NCBI GenBank assembly: GCA_941918925.1
Contig: OW799234.1
Span: forward strand, 12,243,001-12,307,000
Length of the DNA: 64,000 nt
Reading direction: 5' to 3'
From: Phyto melanocephala
Lineage: Eukaryota; Arthropoda; Insecta; Diptera; Rhinophoridae
Position numbers and translations under genes: made by a program. Shown piece after piece: positions 32,511-43,948 of this stretch. Each line of letters begins with the position of its first letter. The stretch's first letter is position 1. Below the pieces are notes generated by a model. The model saw nothing but the letters and a program-made list of their open reading frames with translations. It ran no database searches and was not told where the DNA came from.

Positions 32511-34122
32511 CTAGAAGAGCCCGGCGCGCGTTGCTACGCCCCTTAATTATTAAAAATGCATTCTGAATTTAAATTGAATATAAAGTGCAAAAAGCTAAAA
32601 ATTTAAAAATTTTTTAAATGGGCGTGGCACTGCCCACTTTTTTTATCAAGAAATTGTATAGTCATGACAGCTCAATATGTGTGCAAAGTTTCACAAAAAT
32701 CGGTCCAGAGCAAGTACCTCAAAATTATAACTTTTGTATGAGCGTGGCCCTGCCCACTGTTCTAATCACGAAATTCTATAATCATGAGACCTCAATATGT
32801 GTGTGAAAAGTTTTAGAAAAATCGGTGAAGTTTAAGTAGCTGAAAAAGATAACTTTTTTTTATGGGCGTGGCGCTGCCCACTTTTATAATCACAAAATTG
32901 ATAAGTCATACATTATTACGTCTAAATTAGTTGGCCAATGTAGAAAGGAACTGTCAAGGCTTGGTCAGCGGGCTGACGTTACTCTAGTTTGGATTCCTGC
33001 GCATAAGGGCCACTATGGTAACGAGCGTTCTGATGAGCTAGCCAGGGGAGGATCTGCTCTGGATATCTCTAATGCAATTGCAGTTGCAATCCCGTTGGGG
33101 ACTATTAAGAGCAGAATCTCCAGACACTTTCTCCGGAAGGCTGATAACAGGTGGCGTGGGCTGAGCACGTGTAAGGTGGCACGGCTTACGTGGCCCTCTT
33201 TTGATGCACGACGTACATTGCAACTTACCAGTCGGAGTCGGAGGGACATATCGAGGTTGCTGGCGGTATTGACGGGTCACTGGATGTTAGGCAAACATGC
33301 AAGTCGGCTCGGACTCCCATCGAACGACCATTGTCGCAGTTGTCTGGATAGAGAGAATGAGGAATCGGTTTTCCACTTTCTCTGCGAATGTCCTGCACTG
33401 GCGGCTAAGAGACACAGATTTCTGGGCGAACATATACTAGATGGCCTCTCTGCGATATCTAAAGTTGGACTGAATTATCTACTGAGATATCTCAGGGCCA
33501 CGGGGTGGATCTAGTACCCTTACTCTTGGATTTTATTCTGAGATAAACTAGAAGCTGACGAGTGATGTGGTCCTGTCAAAACGGAGTCATACAGACTCTA
33601 CTTGACTGTTGGCGTGCAGCGAACTACCACGATAACCAACCAACCAAGATAAGTCATGACAGCTCGATATGTGTGCAAAGTCTCAGAAAAATCGGTCCTG
33701 TGCAAGAACCTCAAAATTAAAACTTTTTTTATGGGCGTGGCTCTGCCCACTTTTTAATCACGAAATTATAAAGTCATGACAGCTCAATATGTGTGCAAAG
33801 TTACAGAAAAATCGGTCCAGTGCAAGTACCTTAAAATTAAAACTTTTTTAGGGGCGTGGCTCGCCCACTTTTCTTATAACGAAATTATTTAGTCATGACA
33901 GCTTGATATGTGTGCAAAGTTTCAGAAAAATCGGTCAAGTGCAAGTAGCTAAAACTGATAACTAATTTTGTATGGGTGTGGCCCCGCCCACTTTTTGCCA
34001 CCCATAAACACTCCCTGGAATGTGTACAACAACTTGCCTAAGTTTGAGTCCGATCGGTTTTACAGTTTCGGAGTCTATAGCTAACACACACACACACAGA
34101 GTTTCACTTGTATATATATAGA
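32511..34122 (-). mobile_element. Helitron hosting a LINE fragment
   Basis: On the minus strand it starts TCTATATATATACAAGTG and ends at CTAG (32511-32514), between A and T. It has the family's ~115-bp internal units. A 738-bp LINE piece (32910-33647) interrupts one unit. Without it the copy is about 860 bp, close to the copy at 13287-14029. Confidence 0.9.
32910..33647 (+). mobile_element. 5'-truncated LINE (RNase H and C-terminal zinc finger)
   Basis: Flanked by GATAAGTCAT on both sides (32900-32909, 33648-33657). One open frame, 32912-33514, covers the end of an ORF2: an RNase H segment (VTLVWIPAHKGHYGNERSDE) and then a C-terminal CCHC-like finger (CRSCLDRENEESVFHFLCEC) and ALAAKRHRFLG, as in R1/LOA/I-related LINEs. 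The 3' end is ACCAACCAACCAA rather than poly-A. Truncation at the 5' side is the usual result of target-primed reverse transcription. The frame is intact to its own stop but lacks RT. Confidence 0.85.
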
Positions 34123-34156
34123 TCAACATCGGCACCTAAAATTTTACCACTCTTTA

Positions 34157-35184
34157 TATAGCTTTGTCATTCCATTTGCAATTTCTACAATCTATAACGA
34201 AACTGACAGACTGACTGAGTGATTCCCGCTGGCATAGCTTAAACTCAAAATGTTGAAGACATGAAATTTGTACAGTATGTTTCCCTTCTGATGTATAGAT
34301 TCACCAAGAATCTTATATTTGCCCTACAAACTGCTTCGCATTATTACAACTGTTGAAAAGAAAAAAAACAATTTTTTGAGAGTAAGTTTCAATTATGATT
34401 TATTTTTATTAATTTTACTTCAAAATTAATAGTTTTACAATCAGGTTTTTTTCAAACTAATGTTTTAACAATTTTTATACATTTTGTCAATTCTAGACAT
34501 TTATATACATCTATAATTGAAAATAAAGTAAATAATCAAAGTATGAAACAAAAAAAAATCTTGTTTGTAACAACAACTTTAAGTTTTTATTGTTATCATT
34601 AGTAATAATAATAATAATATTTAAAAGATAAAAAAATAATAAATGAAGGCTTTATAATACAAAACCATATATCGGTTCGACAAAATCCTGCCTTTAACTA
34701 ACGGTTGTAATAATGACCCTAAAAGTAATACTTTTTATATAGAGCGCACAACATGCCAATTGGTCATACATGTCATGTGTTTGGGCTTTAAATGTCCCTC
34801 TTTTTCAACCTAATCTTATACTGATTTATTTGAAAAGGTATTGCCCTCTATCTACTCAAAAAATAAGCTGACAGGTGTCTGGCAGTTGTTTAAATTTTCA
34901 AGCAATATTGCCCCCTATTGTTGGTAAAAACTATATTTTGGTATTTTTTTTGCCATCCTGTGTAACAACCAAACACACAAACATAGGAAAAAATTTTAAA
35001 TTGCTTTTTAGTTACCCCGTTGAAAAATATTAATAATTTAGCGAAAAAAAAATCAACAAAACATTAAAGATAAAAATTTATTATTTTTTTTATCATTTTA
35101 GAACAAAAAAAACACAAAAAATATTTTTTGATTCTGCAAAAAGTTTTAATTTTCCATCTCTGTATAAATCCCAAACACAACTTT
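34157..35184. other. Spacer with SINE tail fragment
   Basis: At 34728-34840 the AGAGCGCACAACATGCCAAT..CAACCTAATC segment matches the tail of the SINE at 16009-16229. Around 34880-35170 sequence similar to 16490-16700 recurs. No gene seen. Confidence 0.5.
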
Positions 35185-37360
35185 AACAAGTATGAGTGAT
35201 ATATTCGGCCGTGCCGAATCTTAGTTTGTATCACCATTCATCTCATATGAAATACGTACGTACATACATAAAAAATAAATATGATAAAAATATAAATAGT
35301 ATAAAAAATAAAAAATGAAAAAAAATAATAAAAATATAAATAATATATAAAATAAAAAATACAAAAAAAAAATTAAAAAAAGATATGATAAAAATATTAA
35401 TAGTATATAAAATAAAAAATATATGAAAAAATTTAAAAAAAATAATAAAAATATTAATAAATATTAATTTATGACCTAAAGCCAAACAAAAATCTACAAC
35501 AAAATATATCAACAACAAAAAAGGTCAACAATACTTATTTAACAACAATATTAATAAAATATAAAAAAAAATGAAATTAAAAAAAAATATGATAAAAATA
35601 TAAATAGTATATAAAATAAAAAATAAAAAAAAAAATATAAAAAAAAATTTAAAAAAATAATAAAAATATAAATAATATATAAAATATATAAAATAAAAAA
35701 AAATTTTTTAAAAATATAAAAAAAATAGTAAAAATATTAATAACATATAAAATGAAAAATAAAAAAATTAAAAAAAATATGATAAAAATATAAATAGTAT
35801 AAAAAAAAATAAAAAAAAAATAATAAAAATATAAATAATATATAAAATAAAAAATACAAAAAAAAATAAAAAAAAGATACGATAAAAATATAAATAGTAT
35901 ATAAAATAAAAAATATATGAAAAAATTTAAAAAAAATAATAAAAATATTAATAAATATTAATTTATGACCTAAAGCCAAACAAAAATCTACAACAAAATA
36001 TATCAACAACAAAAAAGGTCAACAATACTTATTTAACAACAATATTAATAAAATATAAAAAAAAAAATGAAATTAAAAAAAAATATGATAAAAATATAAA
36101 TAGTATATAAAATAAAAATATAAATAATATATAAAATATATAAAATAAAAAAAAATTTTTTAAAAATATAAAAAAAATAGTAAAAATATTAATAACATAT
36201 AAAATGAAAAATAAAAAAATTAAAAAAAATATGATAAAAATATAAATAGTATAAAAAAAAATAAAAAAAAATAATAAAAATATAAATAATATATAAAATA
36301 AAAAATACAAAAAAAAAATAAAAAAAAGATACGATAAAAATATAAATAGTATATAAAATAAAAAATTAAAAAATATATAAAAAAAATAATAAAAATATAA
36401 ATAATGGGCCAATTCAAAGTAGACTCTCATATTGTACTATGTCATATAATTCATATTAATATGACTAGTGACTTTGAACACCTTTTGTTAACAAATTATG
36501 TATTTAATACAAGAAAGAAGACAAAGAGATGACGCTCTTAAAAATTGTATGTATACAGGAAAGAAAAAAATAGAAAATATTCTTTCTGAGAGGTGAGAAG
36601 CGAAGAAATTCTCTCTGAGAGACAGTATGGTTAAAAGTATAACATAAACAATTTCTTTCTTATACATAGGAAACAAATGTGTAAAGTCATATTATTTTTT
36701 TTTTATGGAAATTACTAACAAAAATTTTATGCATGCATAAAATAATATGACTGATATGCAATCACTTTGAATTGGCCCAATATATAAAATAAAAAGAAAA
36801 AAAAAAATATGATAAAAATATAAATAGTATATAAAATAAGAAATATAAAAAAAAAATTTTAAAAATAATAAAAATATAAATAATATATAAAATAAAATAA
36901 AAAAAATAAAATAAATATAAATAATATACATATAAAATAAAAAAAAATATTTAAAAAAAATATATAAATAATATTAAAATAAACGAAAATTAAAAAAAAA
37001 ATATAAAAAAAAAGTTTTTTTGGCTCAGCTGGGATTTGATGCCACGTTTACTCTAACCAGTATACCACGTGCATGTATGTTGTTGTGAAAAAAAAACGAG
37101 GTGGTTGTGGTCTACTGCCGAATATTTCTGATATTTTAATACCTCACCAGGTATTACCGAGTCCAGGCGATGTCGGAGAGTTTCAAAAAGTTAATTTCAA
37201 AATACAGACGGACAGACTGACAGAGCTTAATCGACTCCCCTATTCATAAGCTTTTAGAAAATATAAACTTTATGGGGTCGGAAATGAAAATTGTAGAAAT
37301 TTCATACGGAATAACAAACCTATATATACCCTTATTCACTGTGTGAAGGGTATACAAACA
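35185..37360 (+). repeat. ATTCGGC repeat with expanded A-rich core
   Basis: Starts with the family terminus TATTCGGCCGTGCCGAATCT, ends with the GGCTCAGCTGGGATTTGATG..GTGTGAAGGGTAT half. Between them lies about 1.75 kb of A-rich sequence instead of the usual 100-250 bp. A block of about 495 bp is duplicated inside it: TTATGACCTAAAGCCAAACA is at 35469 and 35963. A 373-bp MITE is inserted at 36406. Long Phe/Ile/Tyr-rich frames on the minus strand are products of this composition. Confidence 0.8.
36406..36778. mobile_element. MITE, GGGCCAATTCAAAGT ends
   Basis: Perfect 15-bp inverted ends GGGCCAATTCAAAGT (36406) and ACTTTGAATTGGCCC (ending 36778), with AAT on each side. Its interior has normal base composition (AGAAAGAAGACAAAGAG and similar), unlike the A-rich DNA around it, which confirms insertion. 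The GGGCC start would suit a PIF/Harbinger MITE; this is only suggestive. Confidence 0.8.
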
Positions 37361-39501
37361 TACATATGAAATGAAATGGATTGTTATACAAATTATTACA
37401 ATGACAACTACCAACAACAAGCATACTATACTGTAAACACATACAAAAATAGTTCCAATAGTACGATACAACAATTGAATTATTATATTTTGTAAAAAAA
37501 AAGAAACATTCAAAAAAGGTACTGTCTTCCTGAATTAATTGCTGTTTGAGATATCAACTGCATAATTAAAAAAATAATTAAGTGCATAGCTGCAGCAAAG
37601 ACTATATAGACTATATATAGTCTATAGTCTTTGGCTGCAGTTTATATGTAGAATACAATCATTAAAGACGAACATATTAAACACTTACTTTGTTGTTGTA
37701 ATACAAACAAAACAGGTTGGAAATTGCACTTAAAAAAAAGTACTCTATAAACAGCTCGTTAGTCTGTCTCGTAAGTAAAAATTAAAGAAGATGAGTGATC
37801 GACTGCCTTAGAAATTTTCGCAAATAGGAAATAGTAAAATTAAAACTTTTTGTACACTGTTATTGGCTTAACACAGATGTTGTCTGCTGTTGTTTGTGAT
37901 TTTGTTGGTTTAAGTGCTGCTGCAAAATTTTGCTTTCACGTCAAGTGGTGATGAAGACAATTTTTAAAGTAAATCTCACTACATCTTAAGAAAAAAAATA
38001 TGAATTTTTTAACTAACGTAATCTTAAAAAAAGCCAATAAAAGTTAAGATGGTTTTTATGATGCAATATGTGTTTTTTGAATTTTATGTACATTTAACAA
38101 TGTACAGTGGCGAGCATAAAAATGCAGCGCTGAGTGTGCGTTTATTTGCATATACATAGATGACAGATGTTCAATTGAAATTTACTTTTGCTAATAGTAT
38201 GATTTTTCGTATATTCTCTTGCCAAAATTTTAAGTTCTATCGATAACGAATCACACAAAAATAAATATGATTGAAATAAAAAGATGTAAAATTTATGACA
38301 ACAACTGTTTAAATTGACATTGAACTGTTGATGTCTAATGAACACAAAAGCGTATACAACAAGTCCTCCATTGTATTTAATCGGGATGTCTTTCGCGTAT
38401 GGTGCTCACAAAAATTACGGTTATCTTTCGACATCAGAAAATATTATAGTAGGCACGGGCTCGTTGCGCCATTGTAAATAAACTTCTCGTCTGAGCACCG
38501 ACATTGTTTCCTAAAAATGCAATATCATTGCAAGGTGGCTGCAGATGCTTTGGACATTTTACAATCAAAAGACAACATAGTAATATAAAAAAATATTCAA
38601 GCGCGAAAACTCACGAATATCAGAAGTTCCGTTTACGGAAGTCTTCTTTTGATTTTTTTCAAGCAGTTAGTGGTATCAATAAAACAAAGTGCCATAAAAT
38701 CTGTAAATGTAGTTTTGTTTATTCTTTAAGTTTTTGGTAATAATTTGCAAGTAATTTAGCTACAACGTTTTTTTTTTTAATATGGCATCTCTGACTTTGA
38801 CTCTGACATCTTTTGCCAAAATGGGAATGAGATGCAAGACTATAGAAGACAATGATTTGAAAGCCTTTAATCCAACCATAACTGTTTTACGATTAACAGT
38901 GCTGCCAACTTTTTAATTTCAATATCCATCTCTTTTCACAAACGTAATTTTGATGTTGTTAGAAAAAGAGGTCTGTAGTATCTACATATCTATCACTAAT
39001 CACTGTCAAAATAATTTTATATATTTAATAATTAAAATTGAAGTTAAATAATCTAAAAACATGTTTTAGAAATACAAATGAGTACTTTCAGAGTACAGAA
39101 TTTGAAAAGAGCACGGTTTGCGAAAAAAGAGTACAAAACTCAGTAAATGAGTATAGTTGGTCGGTCACCTTAGTATAGTTAAAACAAATATCTGAAGTAA
39201 AAACTGGGATTTCACGTTTTTTTCATTTAGCTAAAGAACAACTATGGCGACGCAAATCAAGTTTTGATAACACAACAAATTTGGCGACTCAAAGCGAAAA
39301 AACGTATGTATATCGTGGCAACGTAAATCAGGTGGATATGTTCTTCCTATTGTAGCCTGTATTTAAACTTTTATGTAATAGTTTTAATAATGATAATAAT
39401 TTTAATTACCGGTTTGTTTGAAACTAAATCTCTACTTTTTGCTGCATTTTTTTATGAATTAAAGATCCTTACAGAGTTTTAGACAGTACAAATAGTTGCA
39501 T
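37361..39501. other. Spacer with repeats, no gene recognised
   Basis: 37370-37480 repeats 16730-16840. At 37590-37640 is a 51-bp near-perfect hairpin, CTGCAG(C)AAAGACTATA.. mirrored to ..TATAGTCTTTGGCTGCAG. At about 38105 ACAGTGGCGAGCATAAAAA resembles a Tc1-type end, but no partner was found. The 78-codon frame at 38504 has no recognisable motif and is not called. Confidence 0.5.
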
Positions 39502-40508
39502 TAGGGTGATCGATTATTCGATTTTTTTAAGAAACCGGTTTTTAAATAGTTTGAAATTTAGAATTTAAAAAAAACCGGTTGCTATTTTGAAAATTGAGAA
39601 AAAACCGGTTAACCGGTTCGAATATATAATATATTGTATTTAAAGAAAAAATTAAAAAATATTTCAAAAAAAGATTATAATAAAAATTATATCTAAATAT
39701 GAAATTTTTACAGTTTATATGGTTTTAATTAGTTGAATTTAAGGACAAAAGGTACTCCTTACAAGTAAAATAAATAAATACATAAATTAATAAGACTTTT
39801 TTTAAGGCTGTTATAAATTTTTGTATCTCCTTCTGTACATTTTTTAAATGTTAAATAGATCTTTTAAACTAATATGCACTAACGTATTTTGTTTGATATG
39901 ATTTCTGTAATTTGAAATACTTTTTAAAGGCTAGAGAGAAAATCTTTAAAATTTCATTTTAAAAATTCTTTCTTATACCCCTGACAGACATACAAATACA
40001 GGCATACTCTAGTTTTTTCGATGGTTTAATTGAAATTTAAGTTGACAGACACTCAATGCTATTAATTAAAATTAGGATCTGGAAGAAGAGATTATTGGGT
40101 TTTCTTTATTGTAACTACACCTTTTACCTAAAAATTATCGATCAACTAAGTTTATACTTCAATTACCTTTAACTTTTAACGTTTGGTTTATATCCTATAA
40201 TAAAAAATTTTTAAGCTCAATTATTTTTCTTATTTTGCATTTGTTTTTTAAACAACAAACAAATTTCTTACAATATTATGGAAGAATATTTAATAGTTTT
40301 TATTTAATTTTCGCATACTTAATATACTTTGGTACGATTGGTTACAAAGATATATGAAAATAAACTAAAAAAATAAAAAACCTACTTTTTCGGATAAAAA
40401 AAACCGGTGAATTCGATATTCGAAAAATCAACATTTAGAAAAAACCGTCAGCAGAAAGATGAAAAAACCGGGTTTTCCACCGGTTGTAAAACCGAGTCGA
40501 TCACCCTA
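39502..40508. mobile_element. hAT-like non-autonomous element with CCGGTT repeats
   Basis: Ends TAGGGTGATCGA and TCGATCACCCTA are exact inverses and flanked by AGTTGCAT and AGTTACAT, an 8-bp duplication with one change. Near both ends are multiple AAACCGGTT copies, some as the palindrome AACCGGTT, spaced by AT-rich DNA: five to seven in all. These look like subterminal transposase-binding repeats. The 1-kb interior codes for nothing recognisable. Confidence 0.85.
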
Positions 40509-40982
40509 AGTTACATACTTTCAGTTATTCAAGATACAAATTATTTAAGACTTTACAATAATAACATTAAAAGAAAAATCAACATATTTGTAAAATTTAT
40601 TAAATTAAAATTTATATTGATAAATTTATTATTCTTAGAAACGAATCATAGTTGGCATGATTTCTTCTAAAAACTTTGACAGATAGTGGATAAAAATAAC
40701 GTGTAGAACGAGATGGTACATTAAAAGAGATATTGGAAATCAAGAAATCAGAGCATACATTTCCCTTTATTAAGTTGAGAACAAACGTGACATTTAGCAT
40801 CGTTCTTCGACTTTTTAGCGTTGGCAACTTTATAAGAGCAAGCCTACTAGTGTAAGGCTTCTGTACAGATTCTATGTTATTGTTGTAAACATTATACGTT
40901 GGATCCCAAATTATTGAACCATACTCAAGAATAGGCCTGACCAAAGAAGTATATAATTGTTTCGTTATGTATGGGTCCTTAA

Positions 40983-41190
40983 GGGTGCCCCGGTGGACTA
41001 ATCAGTAGTGTGCTGGTCTGCTAGTTTGGGGGTTGCGGGTTCGATTCCCACCAGAGACTCTGGATTGGTCTGCTTCTCTTTCTCTTCTATTTTAACTATT
41101 TCTATTCTTCTCTCTATTAAGGCGACACAATGGACCATAATGGTCACCGAGTGAGGGCGTGAGGGTAAGTTTGCACCAGCCTTACCTACC
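40983..41190 (+). mobile_element. tRNA-derived SINE with 13-bp target duplication
   Basis: TATGGGTCCTTAA flanks it (40970-40982 and 41191-41203). Its head has an A-box-like GACTAATCAGTAGTGTGCTG and a B box GGTTCGATTCCCACC, followed by CT-rich sequence and a tail ending CCTTACCTACC. It shares the head with the copy at 16009-16229 but not the tail. It interrupts the LINE between the RT and C-terminal parts. Confidence 0.9.
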
Positions 41191-42416
41191 TATGGGTCCT
41201 TAAACTCCTTCGCCCAGCGTTTTAAAAATCCAAGTACTGCACGTGATTTGTTAACAGTAACAGAGATATATTGAATAAAACTTAGTTTAGGATCTAGTAA
41301 AATTTCAAGGTCGGAGACAGTTTTGAGTCTGTCCAGAGTATGACCTTTTAAGACATAATTCACGTTAATAAGGCCATCTACGAAAGAAACACATGCATTT
41401 GCATTTTTCAGGATTCAGCTCCATTAGGATAAGATTACACCAAGAACAAAAAGCATCTAAGTCCTTTTGAAGGAGGATATGTCAGCATAATGATTATAAC
41501 TAAGGAATATTTTTACGTCGTCAGCATACATTTGAACATCCGAGAATTTAATCGAATTTGGCAGATCGTTAGTAAATAGGGAAACCAGCAATGGGCCAAG
41601 ATGACTTCCCTGTGGGACACCAGAAATAACAGCAATAGGCTTAGAAGTTATGTTTTTAAAACGAACATTCTGACTTCTATTCGTCAAATACGAATAAGTC
41701 CAGTTAAGACAGTTTTCCGTAAATCCCATCAGATCAAGTTTTTTTATTAGAAGTTTGTGATTGACTTTATCAAAAGCTTGACTAAAGACGGTGTAAATTG
41801 CATCAGTTTGCTTCTGTTCAACAAAACCACGATTTACTAGCATAGTAAAGTGCAGCAGATTAGTTACAGCTGAACCACCCCTTTCGAAAACCATGTTGTA
41901 AAGGAGACAAGGTATGTAGATGACACTTAATGACAAAGATGATCTATTATGATTTGCTCAAACATTGTATGGTACTAAGTTTAGCAAATACCTCTTTAAT
42001 TAGCAATGTTATTTCTGCAGCCAGATTTATATAATGGAATAATGAAAGAGTCTTTCCATGAAAGAGGAAAATAACCACACTTTCTTTAAATCTTGCACCT
42101 GGGAATTTCATCAGGTCCGTATTTATAAGACAATTTAAGCTTTTTTAAACTGGTTAGAAATGTTGATTCAATGGAATTAATATAGCTGGATTCATCAAAA
42201 TTCGCATGGGAATAAGTGGTAGAAAAGAAATCAGCGAACATATTGCTTATTGTTAAGTCATCAACGGATTTTGGTACTTCATAACAGATGGAAATGCAAT
42301 TGTATTTCTTTTGGAATTTACAAACTTATAGAAGCTTTTTGGGTCAGATTTAAAATTTTTTCGAATTTTATTTAAGTAACTAGAGTAACAACACTGGTTT
42401 ATTGAATTGTATTGAG

Positions 42417-43150
42417 CAAGGCGAATTCATTATTAGGTGAAGTTATTAAAGCAGCTGTTTATCAGCTGAGCACTCTTTTTATTATTAATATTAAAATGTC
42501 AAATTTTGTTTGTGTTTTTATGTGTGCTTCTACTTTGTTTATATTTGTGGGCGCCATTCTCTTAAAATTCTCTTAAAAATTGTAAAAAAAGAGATAAAAA
42601 ATTGTGAATTGTGAAAAATTTAATAAAACGTTAAAAAAATAAAATTAAATTAAATAAAACAGAGTATTTTTATTTGTGAATAATGCGTGTGTGCTCTTTG
42701 TGCAAAAAGAAATATTTGAAGGGCAATGGAACTTTGTTCTATGTGCCCAGAGATCAAGGCTTGTATTAATCACCAATGTATTAATCCATGCATAGGTAAA
42801 TGTGGTTCCGGAGCCGAATGTGAGCCAAAAGCTCATTTGGCTGTCTGCAAGTGTCCTCACGGAAAATCAGACGATGCTCTAGTTTCTTGCCGTCAATCTC
42901 GTACTTATCCTGTTGCCAAGTATCATGATGCATCATCTGGTTCTTGTAATTTTTATTTAATTGCACCTTTTTAATATTTTATTTTATTCAAATTATTATG
43001 TATAAGTATGTAAACAAACGTGTTTTTTATTTTTGATTTCGTAACCAACTTTTTGACAGTTCAAGTTAGTTTACACTAACAAAATACACGTTGTATTTTT
43101 TCACTTTGTAGTTGTTTTAGCGACGAGTTCATCTTATTGAATTCGCCTTG
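42417..43150. mobile_element. Non-autonomous TIR element carrying an EGF-like fragment
   Basis: Inverted ends CAAGGCGAATTCA and TGAATTCGCCTTG, similar for about 25 bp with gaps, are flanked by GTATTGAG on both sides (42409-42416, 43151-43158). The boundary is confirmed by the host LINE: with the element and one duplicate removed, the ORF2 frame reads AIRAQY directly into NSINQCC. GTATTGAG fits the hAT target pattern nTnnnnAn. The interior has no transposase but a gene fragment with an EGF-like domain. It shares its right subterminal block (TTTACACTAACAAAAT) and CAAGG start with 8699-9443. Confidence 0.85.
42726..42974 (+). pseudogene. Captured EGF-like domain fragment
   Basis: A frame of 82 residues containing NPCIGKCGSGAECEPKAHLA followed by VCKCPHGKSDDALVSC, which is the Cys spacing of Dumpy-type EGF-like repeats (PCxxxCGxxAxCxxxxHxxxCxCPxGxxGD). 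It begins with ELCSMCPEIKACINHQ and continues past the domain with RQSRTYPVAKY. No signal peptide is present and only one module remains. It lies wholly within the transposon, so it is most simply a captured exon of an extracellular-matrix or receptor gene. The donor gene was not identified. Confidence 0.75.
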
Positions 43151-43408
43151 GTATTGAGCACGAATCGCAGAATATTTGGCATAATCAATAGAAGATCCAG
43201 ACTTTTTGTATTTTGTATAAAGCTTGTTCTTTTTATTTTTAACAGCAGAGAGATGCTTAGAGTTCCACGGTGGGCCAGTATGTTTTAAAAAAAAGCTTTT
43301 AGGAGTGCATTGATTAATATATAAATAGATTTTATAATAATAACGTTTTGTTTCTTTTAAACACAATATTTTACGGCTGTATTTAATCTTTAGTCTTTGA
43401 CTGTACAT

Positions 43409-43948
43409 TTAAATAAAAAAAAAGTTTTGATTTAACAGCTTTTCAGAAGAAATTTTGCAATTCCAACAACGAAGTTTGAGGCAGGAGTGTCAAATTACAG
43501 TGAACAAAAACGTAGCTTATTTGAAAAACTTTATTTAAACACAACTTTACAAAACAAAACTTTATTGAAAACAGTAATAAAAGAAATAAATATATTTATA
43601 TATTTCAAGGTTTAAAAAAAACATTTGTTTAATACAATAAGCATTTACGCTTAAATTGCTAAAGCAATCTATTTTGATACATATTATCAATATTCATTTA
43701 AGTATAATCTGTGATGTTAAACATTTTATACACAAACTTATCTTTAATAAACCATTTTTTTTTTTGACAAAAAGCTATAAACAAAGTTATTCAAATGCAA
43801 ATTAAAAAAAAAAAGTAAAACAGATCAATGAACTTTTAGGCTTAAGCAAACATAATAGTTAAACCCATTTAAATATGGACACAGAAAAAATAATTACTTA
43901 ATTTTGTTTTAATTAATTGTCTAGTGGATAAGGTTAGGTTGAAAAAGT
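43409..43948. other. Spacer, no gene seen
   Basis: AT-rich. It may contain the decayed 5' part of the jockey-like LINE, but no endonuclease motif was recognised. No inverted repeats found. Confidence 0.4.

Larger units (their letters stand above)
31369..34156 (+). mobile_element. DD41D-type mariner, hosting a Helitron
   Basis: Left end TAAAGGGTGGTTAAATTTT (31369) and inverted right end AAAATTTTACCACTCTTTA (ending 34156) are flanked by TA (31367-31368, 34157-34158). With the Helitron (32511-34122) removed the element is about 1.18 kb. Its right terminus was only recovered by reading past the Helitron, which fixes the order: mariner first, Helitron second. Confidence 0.85.
40612..43408 (-). 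pseudogene. jockey-like LINE ORF2, interrupted twice
   Basis: Read from 43408 down: the endonuclease-RT linker with PPWNSKHLSAVKNKKNKLY and AKYSAIRAQY; then (after a 734-bp insertion at 42417-43150) INQCCYSSYLNKIRKNFKSD; then YKYGPDEIP, SWKDSFIIPLYKSG, FSQAFDKVNHKLLIKKLDLM, ISGVPQGSHLGPLL and the catalytic YADDVKIF (about 41530); then (after a SINE at 40983-41190) a C-terminal part with MVRPILEYGSIIWDP. Several frameshifts and stops make it inactive. The endonuclease itself was not identified upstream. Confidence 0.85.

Noticed and set aside
35243..36430. Long minus-strand open frames rich in Phe, Ile and Tyr, looking like membrane proteins
   Set aside because: They are translations of AAAATATAAATA-type low-complexity DNA in the core of a dispersed repeat; they repeat with the DNA duplication and have no motifs or splice signals.
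40983..41065. tRNA gene candidate (A box, B box)
   Set aside because: The acceptor stem does not pair, and the sequence is flanked by a target duplication and joined to a SINE body.
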